From contig NZ_RFLX01000025.1 in assembly GCF_003696345.1 (NCBI RefSeq), positions 1-49,587 of the forward strand: DNA of 49,587 nt. Direction: 5' to 3'. The translations under genes and the position numbers were made by a program. This document shows positions 1-7,866 of this stretch, one piece after another. Positions within the stretch are counted from its first letter, which is position 1; every line of letters starts with the position of its first letter. The notes under the pieces are model-generated. The model was not told the DNA's origin. It saw only the letters and a list, made by a program, of their open reading frames with translations, and did no database searches. This DNA comes from Teichococcus wenyumeiae (GTDB taxonomy: Bacteria > Pseudomonadota > Alphaproteobacteria > Acetobacterales > Acetobacteraceae).

Positions 1-74
1 ACCGCTGCGCCCACACCTTCATGTCCGCCATCTGCCTCGCCGCCACCGTCCTCTTCTGGATCAAGGAGTCCTGA
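1..74 (+). mobile_element. 3' end of an IS5-family transposase (partial)
   Basis: An open frame runs in from the left edge (codons from base 3) and stops with TGA at 72-74. The 23 residues end in a pattern typical of IS5-family (IS427-like) transposases, with RCAHTFMSAI and then a hydrophobic ATVLFWI tail. In this family the tail follows the DDE catalytic domain, which lies outside the window. The right terminal repeat should lie between about 75 and 230, but its partner is outside the window, so the exact end cannot be fixed. Confidence 0.7.
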
Positions 75-400
75 GCCTAGGCTGAAGACCTGACCGGTAT
101 GCTGATTTGAAGCAGTTCTTCTGATCCGCTCAGCCTGGGCTACGGAGGGTGCATGAGCGGATCAGACCGGCTGAATGAGGGGCTTTGCTGTAATGGGACC
201 CGACTTTTGCAACGGCTCCCAGCCACGACCAACACCCAGCTAAGGAAACTCTCTGTTACAGTGCATCTGCGGTAAGCTCGCCGGAGCTGCCGTGCTGACC
301 GGATGAACCAACCATCGTGCCGACGGCGCCGTACTTCTGACGCGGCAGTAATTGGGCCTTGCTGCTCGCTTCAGGACCCAGGAAGCGTAGGCGCTGCGCG
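75..400. other. Non-coding stretch between the IS5 tail and fccB, with a hairpin and a possible 40-codon ORF
   Basis: No recognised gene. A perfect 12-bp inverted repeat lies at 121-132 and 154-165. A plus-strand ATG at 153 follows a purine-rich GGAGGG and opens a 40-codon frame (153-275) that starts MSGSDRLNEG. It resembles nothing I can name and could be the start of a gene cut off by the insertion. The bases around 205-225 (GACTTTTGCAACGG) look like an IS terminal repeat but cannot be paired within the window. The fccB gene ends at 401, so whatever once followed it has been replaced by this material. Confidence 0.4.
121..165. repeat. 12-bp inverted repeat / hairpin next to the IS5 end
   Basis: The arms CTGATCCGCTCA (121-132) and TGAGCGGATCAG (154-165) are exact reverse complements around a 21-nt loop. 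The loop carries GGAGGG and the right arm overlaps the ATG at 153, so the hairpin would sequester a ribosome-binding site and start codon. It may be an IS-associated structure or a translation-control element. Confidence 0.5.
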
Positions 401-1675
401 TTACGAACCGAACATGTCACGTGTGATGCTGGCGTACCAGCCATCCGCGTGCAGAGCCTCCAGCCGCCGCTGCTCTGGCAGGCCGCCACGTGGAGAGGTG
501 CCGCCAGAGCCGGGTACCTCCAAGAAGCTTCCGGCCCCGGTATCCGCGTGGAAGATGTTCGCAACGGAAATTGCGTAGTCCGGCCCAATATGGGAATAGC
601 AGGTGTTGACGAAAACCGGCTCCGGTGGAGCTGCGCCGCGCAGCAGGGCGGCCGCTGCGCTCACCGCAGCCTTTGCCTCGGAATTGGCGAGGAAGCCGGA
701 TTTCGGCATGGGGCCGGGAAACATCGCGTCCCCTACCACATGGATGCCCGGCGCGATGCGTGACTCCAGCGTCCGTGGGTTCACGGGCACCCAGCCCGTA
801 CTGTCGGCCAACTCGCCTTCGGTCGCGATGGCGGCAGCCGTTTGCGGCGGGATGACATTCGCCACATCCACCCGGTGGTGGGTGCCGAACTCCGTTTCCA
901 GCACCATGGCCTCGGGGTCGACGCGCACCACACGCCCGTCATTCGTGGCCGAGACCCACTCGATCATGCCGGGATAAAGGGCCTGCCAGGCATCCTGGAA
1001 CAGCGCCTGCTTGGAGAAAGTGTCTTTCGCATCGAGGGCCAGGATCTTGGAGCGCGGCTTGTGCTTCGAGAGATAGCTGGCGATCAGGCTGATCCGCTCA
1101 TATGGGCCGGGAGGGCAGCGGTAGGGATTGGGCGGAATGACAAGCCCGACGACGCCACCATCCGGCATGGCTTCCAGTTGCCGCCGCAGGAGCGTGATCT
1201 GCGCGCCATCAGCGGCGATCCAGGCATGCGGCATTCGTGTTGATGCCGCCTCGTCATAACCTTCCAGCGCCTCGTAACGCAGCGCGATGCCTGGTGAGAG
1301 GATCATGCGGTCGTAGGAGAGGGTCTCGCCGCCGCCGAGGCGCAGGCGCCGCGCCACAGGGTCAAGATGGACGGCGCGGTCATGGATCACCCGCACGCCC
1401 ATGGCACGCAGGCCCTCGTATCCATGGGTGATGTCCGGCAGCGCGAGGTCGCCCGCGAGGACGCGGTTGGAATAGGGGCAGGTGACGTACGACTGCCGCT
1501 GCTCCACCAGCGTCACGTCCAGCCAGGGATATTCGCGGCGTGCAAAGGATGCGGCAGTTGCACCGCCAAAGCCGCCGCCGACCACCAGCAACCGGGCCGC
1601 GGCCTGCGCATGGACGAGCGAGGGTGCGGCGAGCGTGGCACCAAGAAGAGTGCGGCGGGTGAGGGGAATCGTCAT
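401..1675 (-). CDS. fccB: Flavocytochrome c sulfide dehydrogenase, flavoprotein subunit (FccB/SoxF)
   Basis: 424 residues. It begins with a Tat-type signal (RR at 7-8, then a hydrophobic stretch ending VHAQA), so export to the periplasm is expected. A dinucleotide-binding GGGFGG lies at 33-38. The two redox cysteines of this family are visible: C66 in TCPYSN and C359 in NTCYSH. The C-terminal 70 residues match the FCSD flavin-binding domain in style. Family knowledge: FAD-dependent oxidation of sulfide to sulfur, with electrons passed to a cytochrome c subunit. The start overlaps the stop of the upstream cytochrome gene (ATGA at 1672-1675), so translation is probably coupled. It is the last gene of the sox operon; the next recognisable DNA is an IS tail. 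Confidence 0.9.
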   Translation of the reverse strand: MTIPLTRRTLLGATLAAPSLVHAQAAARLLVVGGGFGGATAASFARREYPWLDVTLVEQRQSYVTCPYSNRVLAGDLALPDITHGYEGLRAMGVRVIHDRAVHLDPVARRLRLGGGETLSYDRMILSPGIALRYEALEGYDEAASTRMPHAWIAADGAQITLLRRQLEAMPDGGVVGLVIPPNPYRCPPGPYERISLIASYLSKHKPRSKILALDAKDTFSKQALFQDAWQALYPGMIEWVSATNDGRVVRVDPEAMVLETEFGTHHRVDVANVIPPQTAAAIATEGELADSTGWVPVNPRTLESRIAPGIHVVGDAMFPGPMPKSGFLANSEAKAAVSAAAALLRGAAPPEPVFVNTCYSHIGPDYAISVANIFHADTGAGSFLEVPGSGGTSPRGGLPEQRRLEALHADGWYASITRDMFGS

Positions 1676-1950
1676 CGCAACCCTGAGAAATAGGCGGCGG
1701 CGGCGGCACTCTCCGCCTCGGTATAGCCGCGTGCGATCCGGTTCATGATGGTTGCGGGCCGCTCATTGGCGCGAAAGGCGGTCATGGCCGCGCTGAGTTC
1801 GGCCGCATCCCGTCCCGCAAGCGGCGGCACCGTTCCGGAGCCCCTGCCGCCGGGGCCATGGCAGGCCACGCAGCCCTCGGCCACGACACTCGCGGTCTGT
1901 GCCGCGGCGGAACTCGCGAGGAGCATGAGGAGGAGGGCCGCCCTGATCAT
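1672..1950 (-). CDS. Small periplasmic cytochrome c, FccA/SoxE-like
   Basis: 92 residues. I chose the start at 1950 because it overlaps the soxA stop (ATGA, 1947-1950) and opens directly into a Sec signal peptide ending AAAQ. An upstream in-frame ATG at 2109 would bury this signal. There is one heme-attachment motif, CVACH at 27-31, followed by glycine-rich sequence as in class I cytochromes. The size and position beside fccB make it the likely electron-accepting heme subunit of flavocytochrome c. It could instead be a general SoxE-like carrier; the sequence alone does not separate the two. Confidence 0.85.
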   Translation of the reverse strand: MIRAALLLMLLASSAAAQTASVVAEGCVACHGPGGRGSGTVPPLAGRDAAELSAAMTAFRANERPATIMNRIARGYTEAESAAAAAYFSGLR

Positions 1951-2684
1951 CGCCGCAACCCCGGCGCCTCGATGGGCAGCCCCTTCGCACGGCTCGCCAG
2001 GAAAAGCTCCAGCGTCAGGTATTCCCGCGATCCCGGGGGAAACTGCTCCGCCCTCACGCCCAGCGAGCAGGCCCGCAGGCGGCGATGCAGCGAGCCCATC
2101 GTGTTCCATTCCAACCGGTAGGCCGGGTATCCGGTGCCGAGGCCGTTGGAGATCACATCGCCCCGCAGCCGCCGGCCTGCATTGTCGTCATGGCACTGGC
2201 CGCAGGACAGGTTCAGCTGCCCTTGCCGGGTCTGATAGAAGCGGCGCCCCTCTTCCAGGAAGGGCGCCGCAGGCCCATCCGTCGCGACCGCCACGGGCAT
2301 TCCCCGGGATTGCAGCGCGATGGCGGCTGTCAGTGCCAGCAGCGCCTCGCTTTCCCGGCCAAAGCTGGCCTCCCCTTGATGCTGGGTCCGGCATCGTTCG
2401 ATCCGCCCCTCCAGATCCAGCAGCTCGCCATCCGACGCGACGGCGGGATAGCGTGCGGCCACCCCCGTCATGCCGGCGATGCCCCCGTGGCAGGAGGCGC
2501 AGGGCTTCTCCCCGGCTCGCCACAAGGCCTCGCCCTCCTCCACCCAGAGCCAGCCCGGGTGACGGGAGGGGTCCTCCTGTGCCTCGCGGATCTCCGGCGA
2601 GAGGTATTCCTGCGTGGGCCGAACATCCGCGCCGCCGAGGAGGAGAGCCGTGAGCGGCAGCAGCCCTCGCCAAGCGCCGGTCAT
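1947..2684 (-). CDS. soxA: Sulfur-oxidation diheme cytochrome SoxA
   Basis: 245 residues from the ATG at 2684, which overlaps the soxZ stop (ATGA) and begins a signal peptide. Two heme motifs are visible: CASCH at 62-66 and CGQCH at 161-165. C206 (RACSLG) is in the place of the heme-ligating cysteine persulfide of SoxA proteins. The C-terminal pattern (RAEQFPPGS, then LELFLASR) is typical of SoxA. Family role: with SoxX it forms the c-type cytochrome complex that oxidatively joins thiosulfate to the SoxY cysteine in the periplasm. Here it follows soxXYZ in the same operon, rather than the common order soxXYZAB ending in soxB. Confidence 0.92.
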   Translation of the reverse strand: MTGAWRGLLPLTALLLGGADVRPTQEYLSPEIREAQEDPSRHPGWLWVEEGEALWRAGEKPCASCHGGIAGMTGVAARYPAVASDGELLDLEGRIERCRTQHQGEASFGRESEALLALTAAIALQSRGMPVAVATDGPAAPFLEEGRRFYQTRQGQLNLSCGQCHDDNAGRRLRGDVISNGLGTGYPAYRLEWNTMGSLHRRLRACSLGVRAEQFPPGSREYLTLELFLASRAKGLPIEAPGLRR

Positions 2685-3010
2685 GTCACCACCAGGCGCG
2701 CCTCGCGCTGGTAGAGCGTCCCGCCGTCCTCCTCCCATGTGAAGACGAGGTCGCCCGTCTCCGTGGCGACCGTCGTGAACTCCAGATAGGGATTCGCGGC
2801 GATGCCGGGGGAGAGCGCCATGCGGAAGACCTCCTCTCCGGCATAGGTGACGCGCAGAGTATGAAGAATTTTCCGCGGCAACGGCGTCAGTCCCGGTGCG
2901 TCCACCGCGCGCTCCATAGGGTGGCGGACAAGGACGCGCACCGTCACTACCTCGCCCCGCTGCGCGGAAGGCGGAAGCGTGATCCGTGCGGTGATCGGGA
3001 GTGTCGGCAT
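2681..3010 (-). CDS. soxZ: Sulfur carrier partner SoxZ
   Basis: 109 residues with the immunoglobulin-like beta pattern of SoxZ. Typical features are the R.LVRHPME segment near the N-terminus and the SPGIAANPYLEF segment in the middle. No signal peptide is seen, as expected, because SoxZ is exported with SoxY. The start lies 2 bp after the soxY stop and the stop overlaps the soxA start, so the four sox genes are translationally linked. Full normal length. Confidence 0.92.
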   Translation of the reverse strand: MPTLPITARITLPPSAQRGEVVTVRVLVRHPMERAVDAPGLTPLPRKILHTLRVTYAGEEVFRMALSPGIAANPYLEFTTVATETGDLVFTWEEDGGTLYQREARLVVT

Positions 3011-3012
3011 GG

Positions 3013-3450
3013 CTAACCCGTCTCCACGCAGGCGCCGAGCACCACGATCACATCGCGCGTTGCGCGATGGACCACGCCCCGGTTCGTCTCGGCAAGCGCC
3101 ACGATCTTCTGGCTGGTGGCGAGGCGAATGCGGGTAGCGACCTCCGCCCGGCCAGCCCGCGGTGTCAGCGAGAAGGTGGCAACGAGGGGGAAGGGGTTCT
3201 TCTCGGCCAGGATGTGGATGGCGGTGACGTGGTCCTCCGTTGTCATGGGGCTATCCACGCGCACCGAGAGGTCCACCGAGTTCCCGTTCTCGGACAGCGG
3301 CGGAATGTCGAAAGCGATCGCGCCCTCATCCGGGCTGCGGTCCTTGAGGATGGCGCGCAGCGCTCCGGCGAAATCCGCCGCCGCCGCCTCGGAAGCACCG
3401 GCAAGCAGTAGGGGAACCGCCAGCACGGCACGGCGAGACAGCACCGTCAT
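3013..3450 (-). CDS. soxY: Sulfur carrier protein SoxY
   Basis: 145 residues from the ATG at 3450, which overlaps the soxX stop (ATGA at 3447-3450). The N-terminus carries an RR and a hydrophobic stretch ending EAAAA, a Tat-like export signal. The body matches SoxY (HVTAIHILAEKNPFPLV region). Family knowledge: the swinging C-terminal arm usually reads GGCGG, and its cysteine carries the sulfur adducts. Here the protein ends LGACVETG, so the cysteine is kept (C141) but the glycine-rich arm is changed and one residue longer on the C-terminal side. I still call it SoxY because of its place between soxX and soxZ. Confidence 0.88.
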   Translation of the reverse strand: MTVLSRRAVLAVPLLLAGASEAAAADFAGALRAILKDRSPDEGAIAFDIPPLSENGNSVDLSVRVDSPMTTEDHVTAIHILAEKNPFPLVATFSLTPRAGRAEVATRIRLATSQKIVALAETNRGVVHRATRDVIVVLGACVETG

Positions 3451-3893
3451 CGCTCCGGCGCCTCCAGCGCGCTTAGGTAAGCCACCACGTCCTCCACCTC
3501 CTGCGCCGTCAGCACCGGGCGGCCGCGGTATCGCGGATCCACCCGCAGCAACCCTTCCGTGCGGTGATAGGCTGGCATGATCGCCTGCGGGTTCCACAAG
3601 GTCGGGTCCACCACGCGAAGCCGGATCTGCCCCGGATTCAGGCGCGACCCCACCCCGGCGAGCGGGGGCCCGACCTCTCCCATAAAGCGCTCGGCCGTAC
3701 CAGGAATGCTGTGGCAGATCAGGCAATTGGCCGTCTCCCGGTTCCGTACGACCACCTCACCCCGTGCCCGGTCACCCCGCAGCCCGTCCAGTGGCACTTC
3801 GATGGCATCCTCCGTCACCGCGAAGGATGCCACCTGTCCGGCTGCAGGCATGGCCAGAAGGAACAAGGCCAGCATGGGCGCGGTGCCCTGCAC
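3447..3893 (-). CDS. soxX: Sulfur-oxidation monoheme cytochrome SoxX
   Basis: 148 residues from a GTG at 3893. An in-frame ATG at 3875 also leaves a complete signal peptide and has a slightly better purine-rich leader, so the start is uncertain by six residues. The single heme motif CLICH is at 57-61 and is followed by a conserved-looking VGPPLAGVGSR region. Family role: heme partner of SoxA. The gene starts 1 bp after the stop of the molybdenum hydroxylase large-subunit gene, so it is the fourth gene counting back from fccB's end of a single long operon rather than the start of its own unit. Confidence 0.9.
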   Translation of the reverse strand: MQGTAPMLALFLLAMPAAGQVASFAVTEDAIEVPLDGLRGDRARGEVVVRNRETANCLICHSIPGTAERFMGEVGPPLAGVGSRLNPGQIRLRVVDPTLWNPQAIMPAYHRTEGLLRVDPRYRGRPVLTAQEVEDVVAYLSALEAPER

Positions 3894-3894
3894 T

Positions 3895-6078
3895 TCAGGT
3901 CCGCTGTCGCAGTTGATCCCCCAGCGGCATGTTGCGGATGCGCCGGCCGGTTCCCGCGAAGACGGCGTTCAGCACCGCCGGCGCCGCGACCATGATGGTC
4001 GGCTCACCCACGCCGCCCCAGAAGCCGCCGGAGGGCATGACGATGGTCTCGACCTCCGGCATCTCATCGATCCGCATCACGTTATAGGTGTCGAAATTCG
4101 TCTGCTCGATCGCGCCGTCCTTCACCGTGCAGGCGCCATAGAGCATGGCGGAAAGGCCATAGACGAAGGACCCTTCCACCTGCATCTCGATCTGCCGGGG
4201 GTTCACCGCGTGGCCGCAATCCGTCGCGGCCACGATGCGGTGCACCCGCAACTGCCCCTTGTCGCTGACGGAAACCTCGGCCGCGGCGGCGACATAGCTG
4301 CCGAAGCCCATTTGCTGCGCGATGCCGCGATGGATGCCGGCCGGTGCCGGCTTGTCCCAGCCGATCCGCTCCGCCACCGCGTTCAGCACGGCCAGATGCT
4401 TCGGGTGGTTCGCCATCAGTGAGCGGCGCAGCGCCAGCGGGTCCTGGTTGGTCGCATGCGCCACCTCGTCCAGGAAGCATTCGAGGTAGATGGCGTTCTG
4501 GTTGTGGTTCACGCCCCGCCAGAAATGGGCGGGCACATGCGGGTTCCGCATCGCGTGATCGATCAGCAGGTTGGGAAAGGTATAGCCGATGGCGCCTTCC
4601 GCCCCCCCCGCGTTCAGCCCCTGGAACTGCACCGGGTCGCGCCCGTTCTGCAGGCCGCCCGGGAAGGCGGTGGACAGGATGGACTGGCCAGAGATGCGCA
4701 TGTGCAGCCCGACGATCCGGTTCTCCGCGTCCAGGCCCGCAACGAGGCGGCATTTGGTGACGGGGTGGTAGCGCCCCTGCACCATGTCCTCCTCACGCGT
4801 CCACATGGTCTTGACCGGGGTGCCCGGCACCTGCCGCGCGATCAGGATCGCATCCGCCAGCCAATCGTGCACCGTGCGCCGGCCGAAGCCGCCGCCGAGG
4901 TCCACGCGATGGATGTCGCAGGCCGTCTGCGGCAGGCCCGCCGCCTGGGAGGCAGCGGCCAGCGCCGCCTCGCCGTTCTGGGTCGGGCACCAGACGTCGC
5001 AGCGTTCGGCCGTCCAGACCACCGTGGCGTTCATCGGCTCCATCGGAGCGTGGTTCTGGTAGGGGTAGGAGTAGGTCGCCTCCACCCGCCGGGCCGCGCC
5101 CGCGATGGCCGCCCGCGCGTCGCCCTGCTGGTTGCCGATAAAGGCCTCGGGCGCCGTGAGCCCCTCGTCCAGCATTGCCGAGATGGTCTCGGAGGAGACG
5201 CGGCCATTCTCGCCAGTGTCCCATTCCACCGGCAGCGCATCGAGCGCAGTCTTGGCTTGCCAGAAGGTGTCGGCCACCACCGCCACGGCGGCATCACCCA
5301 CCTTCAGGACATGGCGCACCCCGGGCATGCCGGATACCGCCGCAGCATCGAAGGACTGCACCGTGCCGCCGAAGACAGGGCAGCGCTTCGGCACCGCGAT
5401 CAGCATGCCCGGCATCCGCAGGTCCTGGCCATAGACCAGCTTGCCCGTGGTCTTGTCCGCGGTATCCAGGCGCGGGAGAGGCTTGCCGATCACCGCCCAC
5501 TGCGCCGGGTCCTTCAGCGGCACATCCGATGGCGGGGTCAGGCGCGATGCTTCCGTCACCACCTCGGCATAGCGCAGCGTGCGGCCGCTGCCGGCATGGG
5601 TGATGACACTGTCCTTGGCGGAGCATTCGGCGGCCGGCACGCCCCAGCGGGCGGCCGCGGCCTCGGTCAGCATCATCCGCGCCGCCGCGCCGCCCTTGCG
5701 GACGATCTCCTGGCTCGACCGGATCCCCTGGCTGCCGGCAGTCAGGAAGTTGCCCCAGACCCGGTTCCGGGCCAGGCTTTGCCCCGGCGTGACATATTCC
5801 GTGGAGAGCTTCGACCAGTCGCAGTGCATCTCCTCCGCGAACATCTGCGCGAGACCCGTCCGGACGCCCTGGCCCATCTCGGTCTTCGCCATCCGCAGCA
5901 CCACCCGGCCATCGGGATGGATCACCACCCAGGCGTTCAGCTCGGGCTGGGAGCCGGCGGCGGGAAGCCCCTGCGCCAAGGCCTGACGCGAGGGCAGATG
6001 GAACCCCAGCAGCACCGCCCCGGCGGCACCCTTCAACAGGCCGCGGCGGGAGGGACGTATGGCTTCATGCATCGTCAT
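3895..6078 (-). CDS. Molybdenum hydroxylase large subunit, isoquinoline 1-oxidoreductase (IorB)/aldehyde dehydrogenase-like
   Basis: 727 residues from the ATG at 6078, preceded by GGAGGG; the earlier in-frame start at 6201 would overlap the small subunit. A Tat signal is visible (RR at 11-12 then GLLKGAAGA), as in exported IorB-type enzymes. MGQG at 68-71 and a central GGGFGRR are molybdopterin-domain signatures. E692 in GGVGEP is at the position of the catalytic glutamate of the xanthine oxidase family. Expected role: hydroxylation of an N-heterocycle or oxidation of an aldehyde in the periplasm, with electrons going through the 2Fe-2S subunit to a cytochrome. The substrate is unknown. It lies 13 bp after the small-subunit gene and 1 bp before soxX. 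Confidence 0.88.
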   Translation of the reverse strand: MTMHEAIRPSRRGLLKGAAGAVLLGFHLPSRQALAQGLPAAGSQPELNAWVVIHPDGRVVLRMAKTEMGQGVRTGLAQMFAEEMHCDWSKLSTEYVTPGQSLARNRVWGNFLTAGSQGIRSSQEIVRKGGAAARMMLTEAAAARWGVPAAECSAKDSVITHAGSGRTLRYAEVVTEASRLTPPSDVPLKDPAQWAVIGKPLPRLDTADKTTGKLVYGQDLRMPGMLIAVPKRCPVFGGTVQSFDAAAVSGMPGVRHVLKVGDAAVAVVADTFWQAKTALDALPVEWDTGENGRVSSETISAMLDEGLTAPEAFIGNQQGDARAAIAGAARRVEATYSYPYQNHAPMEPMNATVVWTAERCDVWCPTQNGEAALAAASQAAGLPQTACDIHRVDLGGGFGRRTVHDWLADAILIARQVPGTPVKTMWTREEDMVQGRYHPVTKCRLVAGLDAENRIVGLHMRISGQSILSTAFPGGLQNGRDPVQFQGLNAGGAEGAIGYTFPNLLIDHAMRNPHVPAHFWRGVNHNQNAIYLECFLDEVAHATNQDPLALRRSLMANHPKHLAVLNAVAERIGWDKPAPAGIHRGIAQQMGFGSYVAAAAEVSVSDKGQLRVHRIVAATDCGHAVNPRQIEMQVEGSFVYGLSAMLYGACTVKDGAIEQTNFDTYNVMRIDEMPEVETIVMPSGGFWGGVGEPTIMVAAPAVLNAVFAGTGRRIRNMPLGDQLRQRT

Positions 6079-6091
6079 GTCGTGCCCTCCC

Positions 6092-6559
6092 TCAGCCTGC
6101 AGTGGCGCCGCCGGCGGCGGCGGCCTGATGGATGCCCGCGCGCACCCTTCTATAGGTGCCGCAGCGGCAGATGTTGGTGATGGCCTCGTTGATCTCCTCA
6201 TCCGTCGGGCGCGGCTTCTCGGCCAGCAGCGCGGCGGCGGCCATGATCATGCCGGACTGACAGAAGCCGCATTGCGGCACGTCCAGCGCGCGCCAGGCGA
6301 CCTGGAGGGGATGGCTGCCATCGGGCGAGAGGCCCTCGATGGTCACGATCTTCTGCTCCTCGGTCACGGCCGAGACCGGGAGGACGCAGGAGCGGACAGC
6401 CTGCCCGTCCAGATGCACGGTGCAGGCACCGCATTGGGCAACGCCGCAGCCGTATTTCGTGCCGGTGAGGCCGATATGCTCGCGAATGGCCCAGAGCAGG
6501 GGGGTATCCGGGTCGGCATCCACCTGCACGCTTTGCCCGTTGATGTTCAGCGTCGCCAT
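6092..6559 (-). CDS. Molybdenum hydroxylase small subunit, 2Fe-2S protein (IorA-like)
   Basis: 155 residues from the ATG at 6559, preceded by AGGAGAGG. It carries both iron-sulfur clusters of this family. The plant-ferredoxin type is at C38, C43, C46 and C58. The second, alpha-helical type is at C97, C100, C131 and C133 (QCGFC and CRCG). Family role: electron transfer from the molybdenum centre of the large subunit to an external acceptor. No signal peptide is seen; it is probably carried out with the Tat-tagged large subunit. It is the first gene of the operon, and the promoter should lie in 6560-7040. Confidence 0.93.
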   Translation of the reverse strand: MATLNINGQSVQVDADPDTPLLWAIREHIGLTGTKYGCGVAQCGACTVHLDGQAVRSCVLPVSAVTEEQKIVTIEGLSPDGSHPLQVAWRALDVPQCGFCQSGMIMAAAALLAEKPRPTDEEINEAITNICRCGTYRRVRAGIHQAAAAGGATAG

Positions 6560-7040
6560 CTTGGTGTCCTCTCCTGCGCGGACTGTCGCCGCGCTGTTCC
6601 TGCAACTATCGGCAAGGCCGCACCTGGGCCGCAACGCCGAAGTGGTTTCTCGCCACGTCTCGCGCCAAAATGATCGCTGAAGGCTTCGGAGACGGTCGTT
6701 ACATTACGTTCGACTACACGCACCTTGCCGGGGCCGAACCATGTGCCAGGCCTTCACGCCACGATCCGTACGCATATCTCCTTGAGCGAATCAGAAAAAG
6801 TCGCCTTAGGTCAGGATGCTGATCAGGTTCTCAGCTTGGCGTGCCACGGTGAGCCAATGGCTATTGTTGGGAGTGAGCACTTCCCGCAGCGCGTGGAGCT
6901 TTGAACCGGCGGCAGTCTCTGCGGCGCAACCGGGGGTTTCGTCCGGCCGGAAGCCGCAGCACGGCAAGCCGTGAAGACTTGGCGTTGCTGCGGATCATCC
7001 TTTCTCAGCCAAAGGCGCCAGCGCAAGACTTGATGAACTA
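6560..7040. other. 480-bp gap without a recognisable gene; possible coding remnant on the minus strand
   Basis: No intact gene. A minus-strand frame from about 6965 to 6808 reads through LHALREVLTPNN and ends AENLISILT before a TAA. This looks more protein-like than random, but I cannot name a family. The 6560-6720 part probably holds the promoter of the iorAB-sox operon. No convincing -35/-10 pair or hairpin was seen. Confidence 0.35.
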
Positions 7041-7805
7041 TCAGGTTGCATAGTCGGGCTCCTCGCGGTCAAGCACCCGGCGCCAAGCGTTCAAATGCAG
7101 CCGGGCATCGATCTTGTCGCCCCATGTGCCGTGCCAGTGGCGGCGCAGGCGGTCCGGTAGCGTATGCATCGGCTGCCCGGTGGACATGGCCGTCATCTGG
7201 TACATCGCCGTACGCTCCGCGATGAAGCATTCGTCGAAGGCGTCGTGCACCGTGGGGCCCACCACCGTCACGCCATGGCCGCGCATCACCATGACCGACT
7301 TGTTGCCCATCAGCCGGGCGATGCGGTCGCCTTCCTCGTTCTGGTGTACCGGCTCGTCGCCTTCATGGTCATAGACCACGCGGTCGTTCAGCAGCAGGTT
7401 GTTGTGGTGCGACAGGTGCAGCTCCGCATCCCGCAGCAGCGACAGGGCGGTCAGCCAGCGCGGGTGGACATGCACCACGCATTTCGCTTCAGGGTTCTGC
7501 AGGTGGATGCGCGCATGGATATGGAAGGCCACCTTGCGCAATTCGCCGCTGCCCTGCAGCACCTTGCCGTCCAGGTCGCAGATGATCAGGTCGCTGGCCT
7601 TCAGCTCCTGGAACAGGTAGCCGCGCGGGTTGATCAGGAAGCGGGGCGGTCCGTCGCCAGGCAGCATCAGGGAGTTGTGGTTGCCGATCTGCTCGTTCCA
7701 GCCCTCCCGCGCCGCGACGCGAAAGACCGCCGCCATGTCGCGGCGAAGCTCCCATTCCTGTTCCTCGGCCTCGCTTCCGCTCAGCGCTTCGATCACAGCC
7801 GCCAT
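7041..7805 (-). CDS. Class II aldolase/adducin-family protein
   Basis: 254 residues, normal for the family. The zinc-binding histidines are visible: H112 and H114 in VVHVHP, and H177 in MRGHGV. An early GNHNS motif (41-45) corresponds to the usual GN-S phosphate or carboxylate pocket. Members are L-fuculose- or ribulose-phosphate aldolases and epimerases, or decarboxylating and hydroxyacid-handling variants. The substrate cannot be told from sequence. It lies 61 bp downstream of the deacylase gene on the same strand, so the two are probably co-transcribed and divergent from the ABC transporter. Confidence 0.85.
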   Translation of the reverse strand: MAAVIEALSGSEAEEQEWELRRDMAAVFRVAAREGWNEQIGNHNSLMLPGDGPPRFLINPRGYLFQELKASDLIICDLDGKVLQGSGELRKVAFHIHARIHLQNPEAKCVVHVHPRWLTALSLLRDAELHLSHHNNLLLNDRVVYDHEGDEPVHQNEEGDRIARLMGNKSVMVMRGHGVTVVGPTVHDAFDECFIAERTAMYQMTAMSTGQPMHTLPDRLRRHWHGTWGDKIDARLHLNAWRRVLDREEPDYAT

Positions 7806-7866
7806 CGATGCCTCCCAAGGCTACGGAAGGGCAGCATGGTATGGCGGGGCAGCGCAGGTCTACAAT

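Noticed and set aside
4456-6180. 574-codon open frame on the plus strand opposite the molybdenum hydroxylase gene
   Set aside because: It is the antisense shadow of a GC-rich gene with clear family motifs; it has a histidine/arginine-rich composition and no family features.
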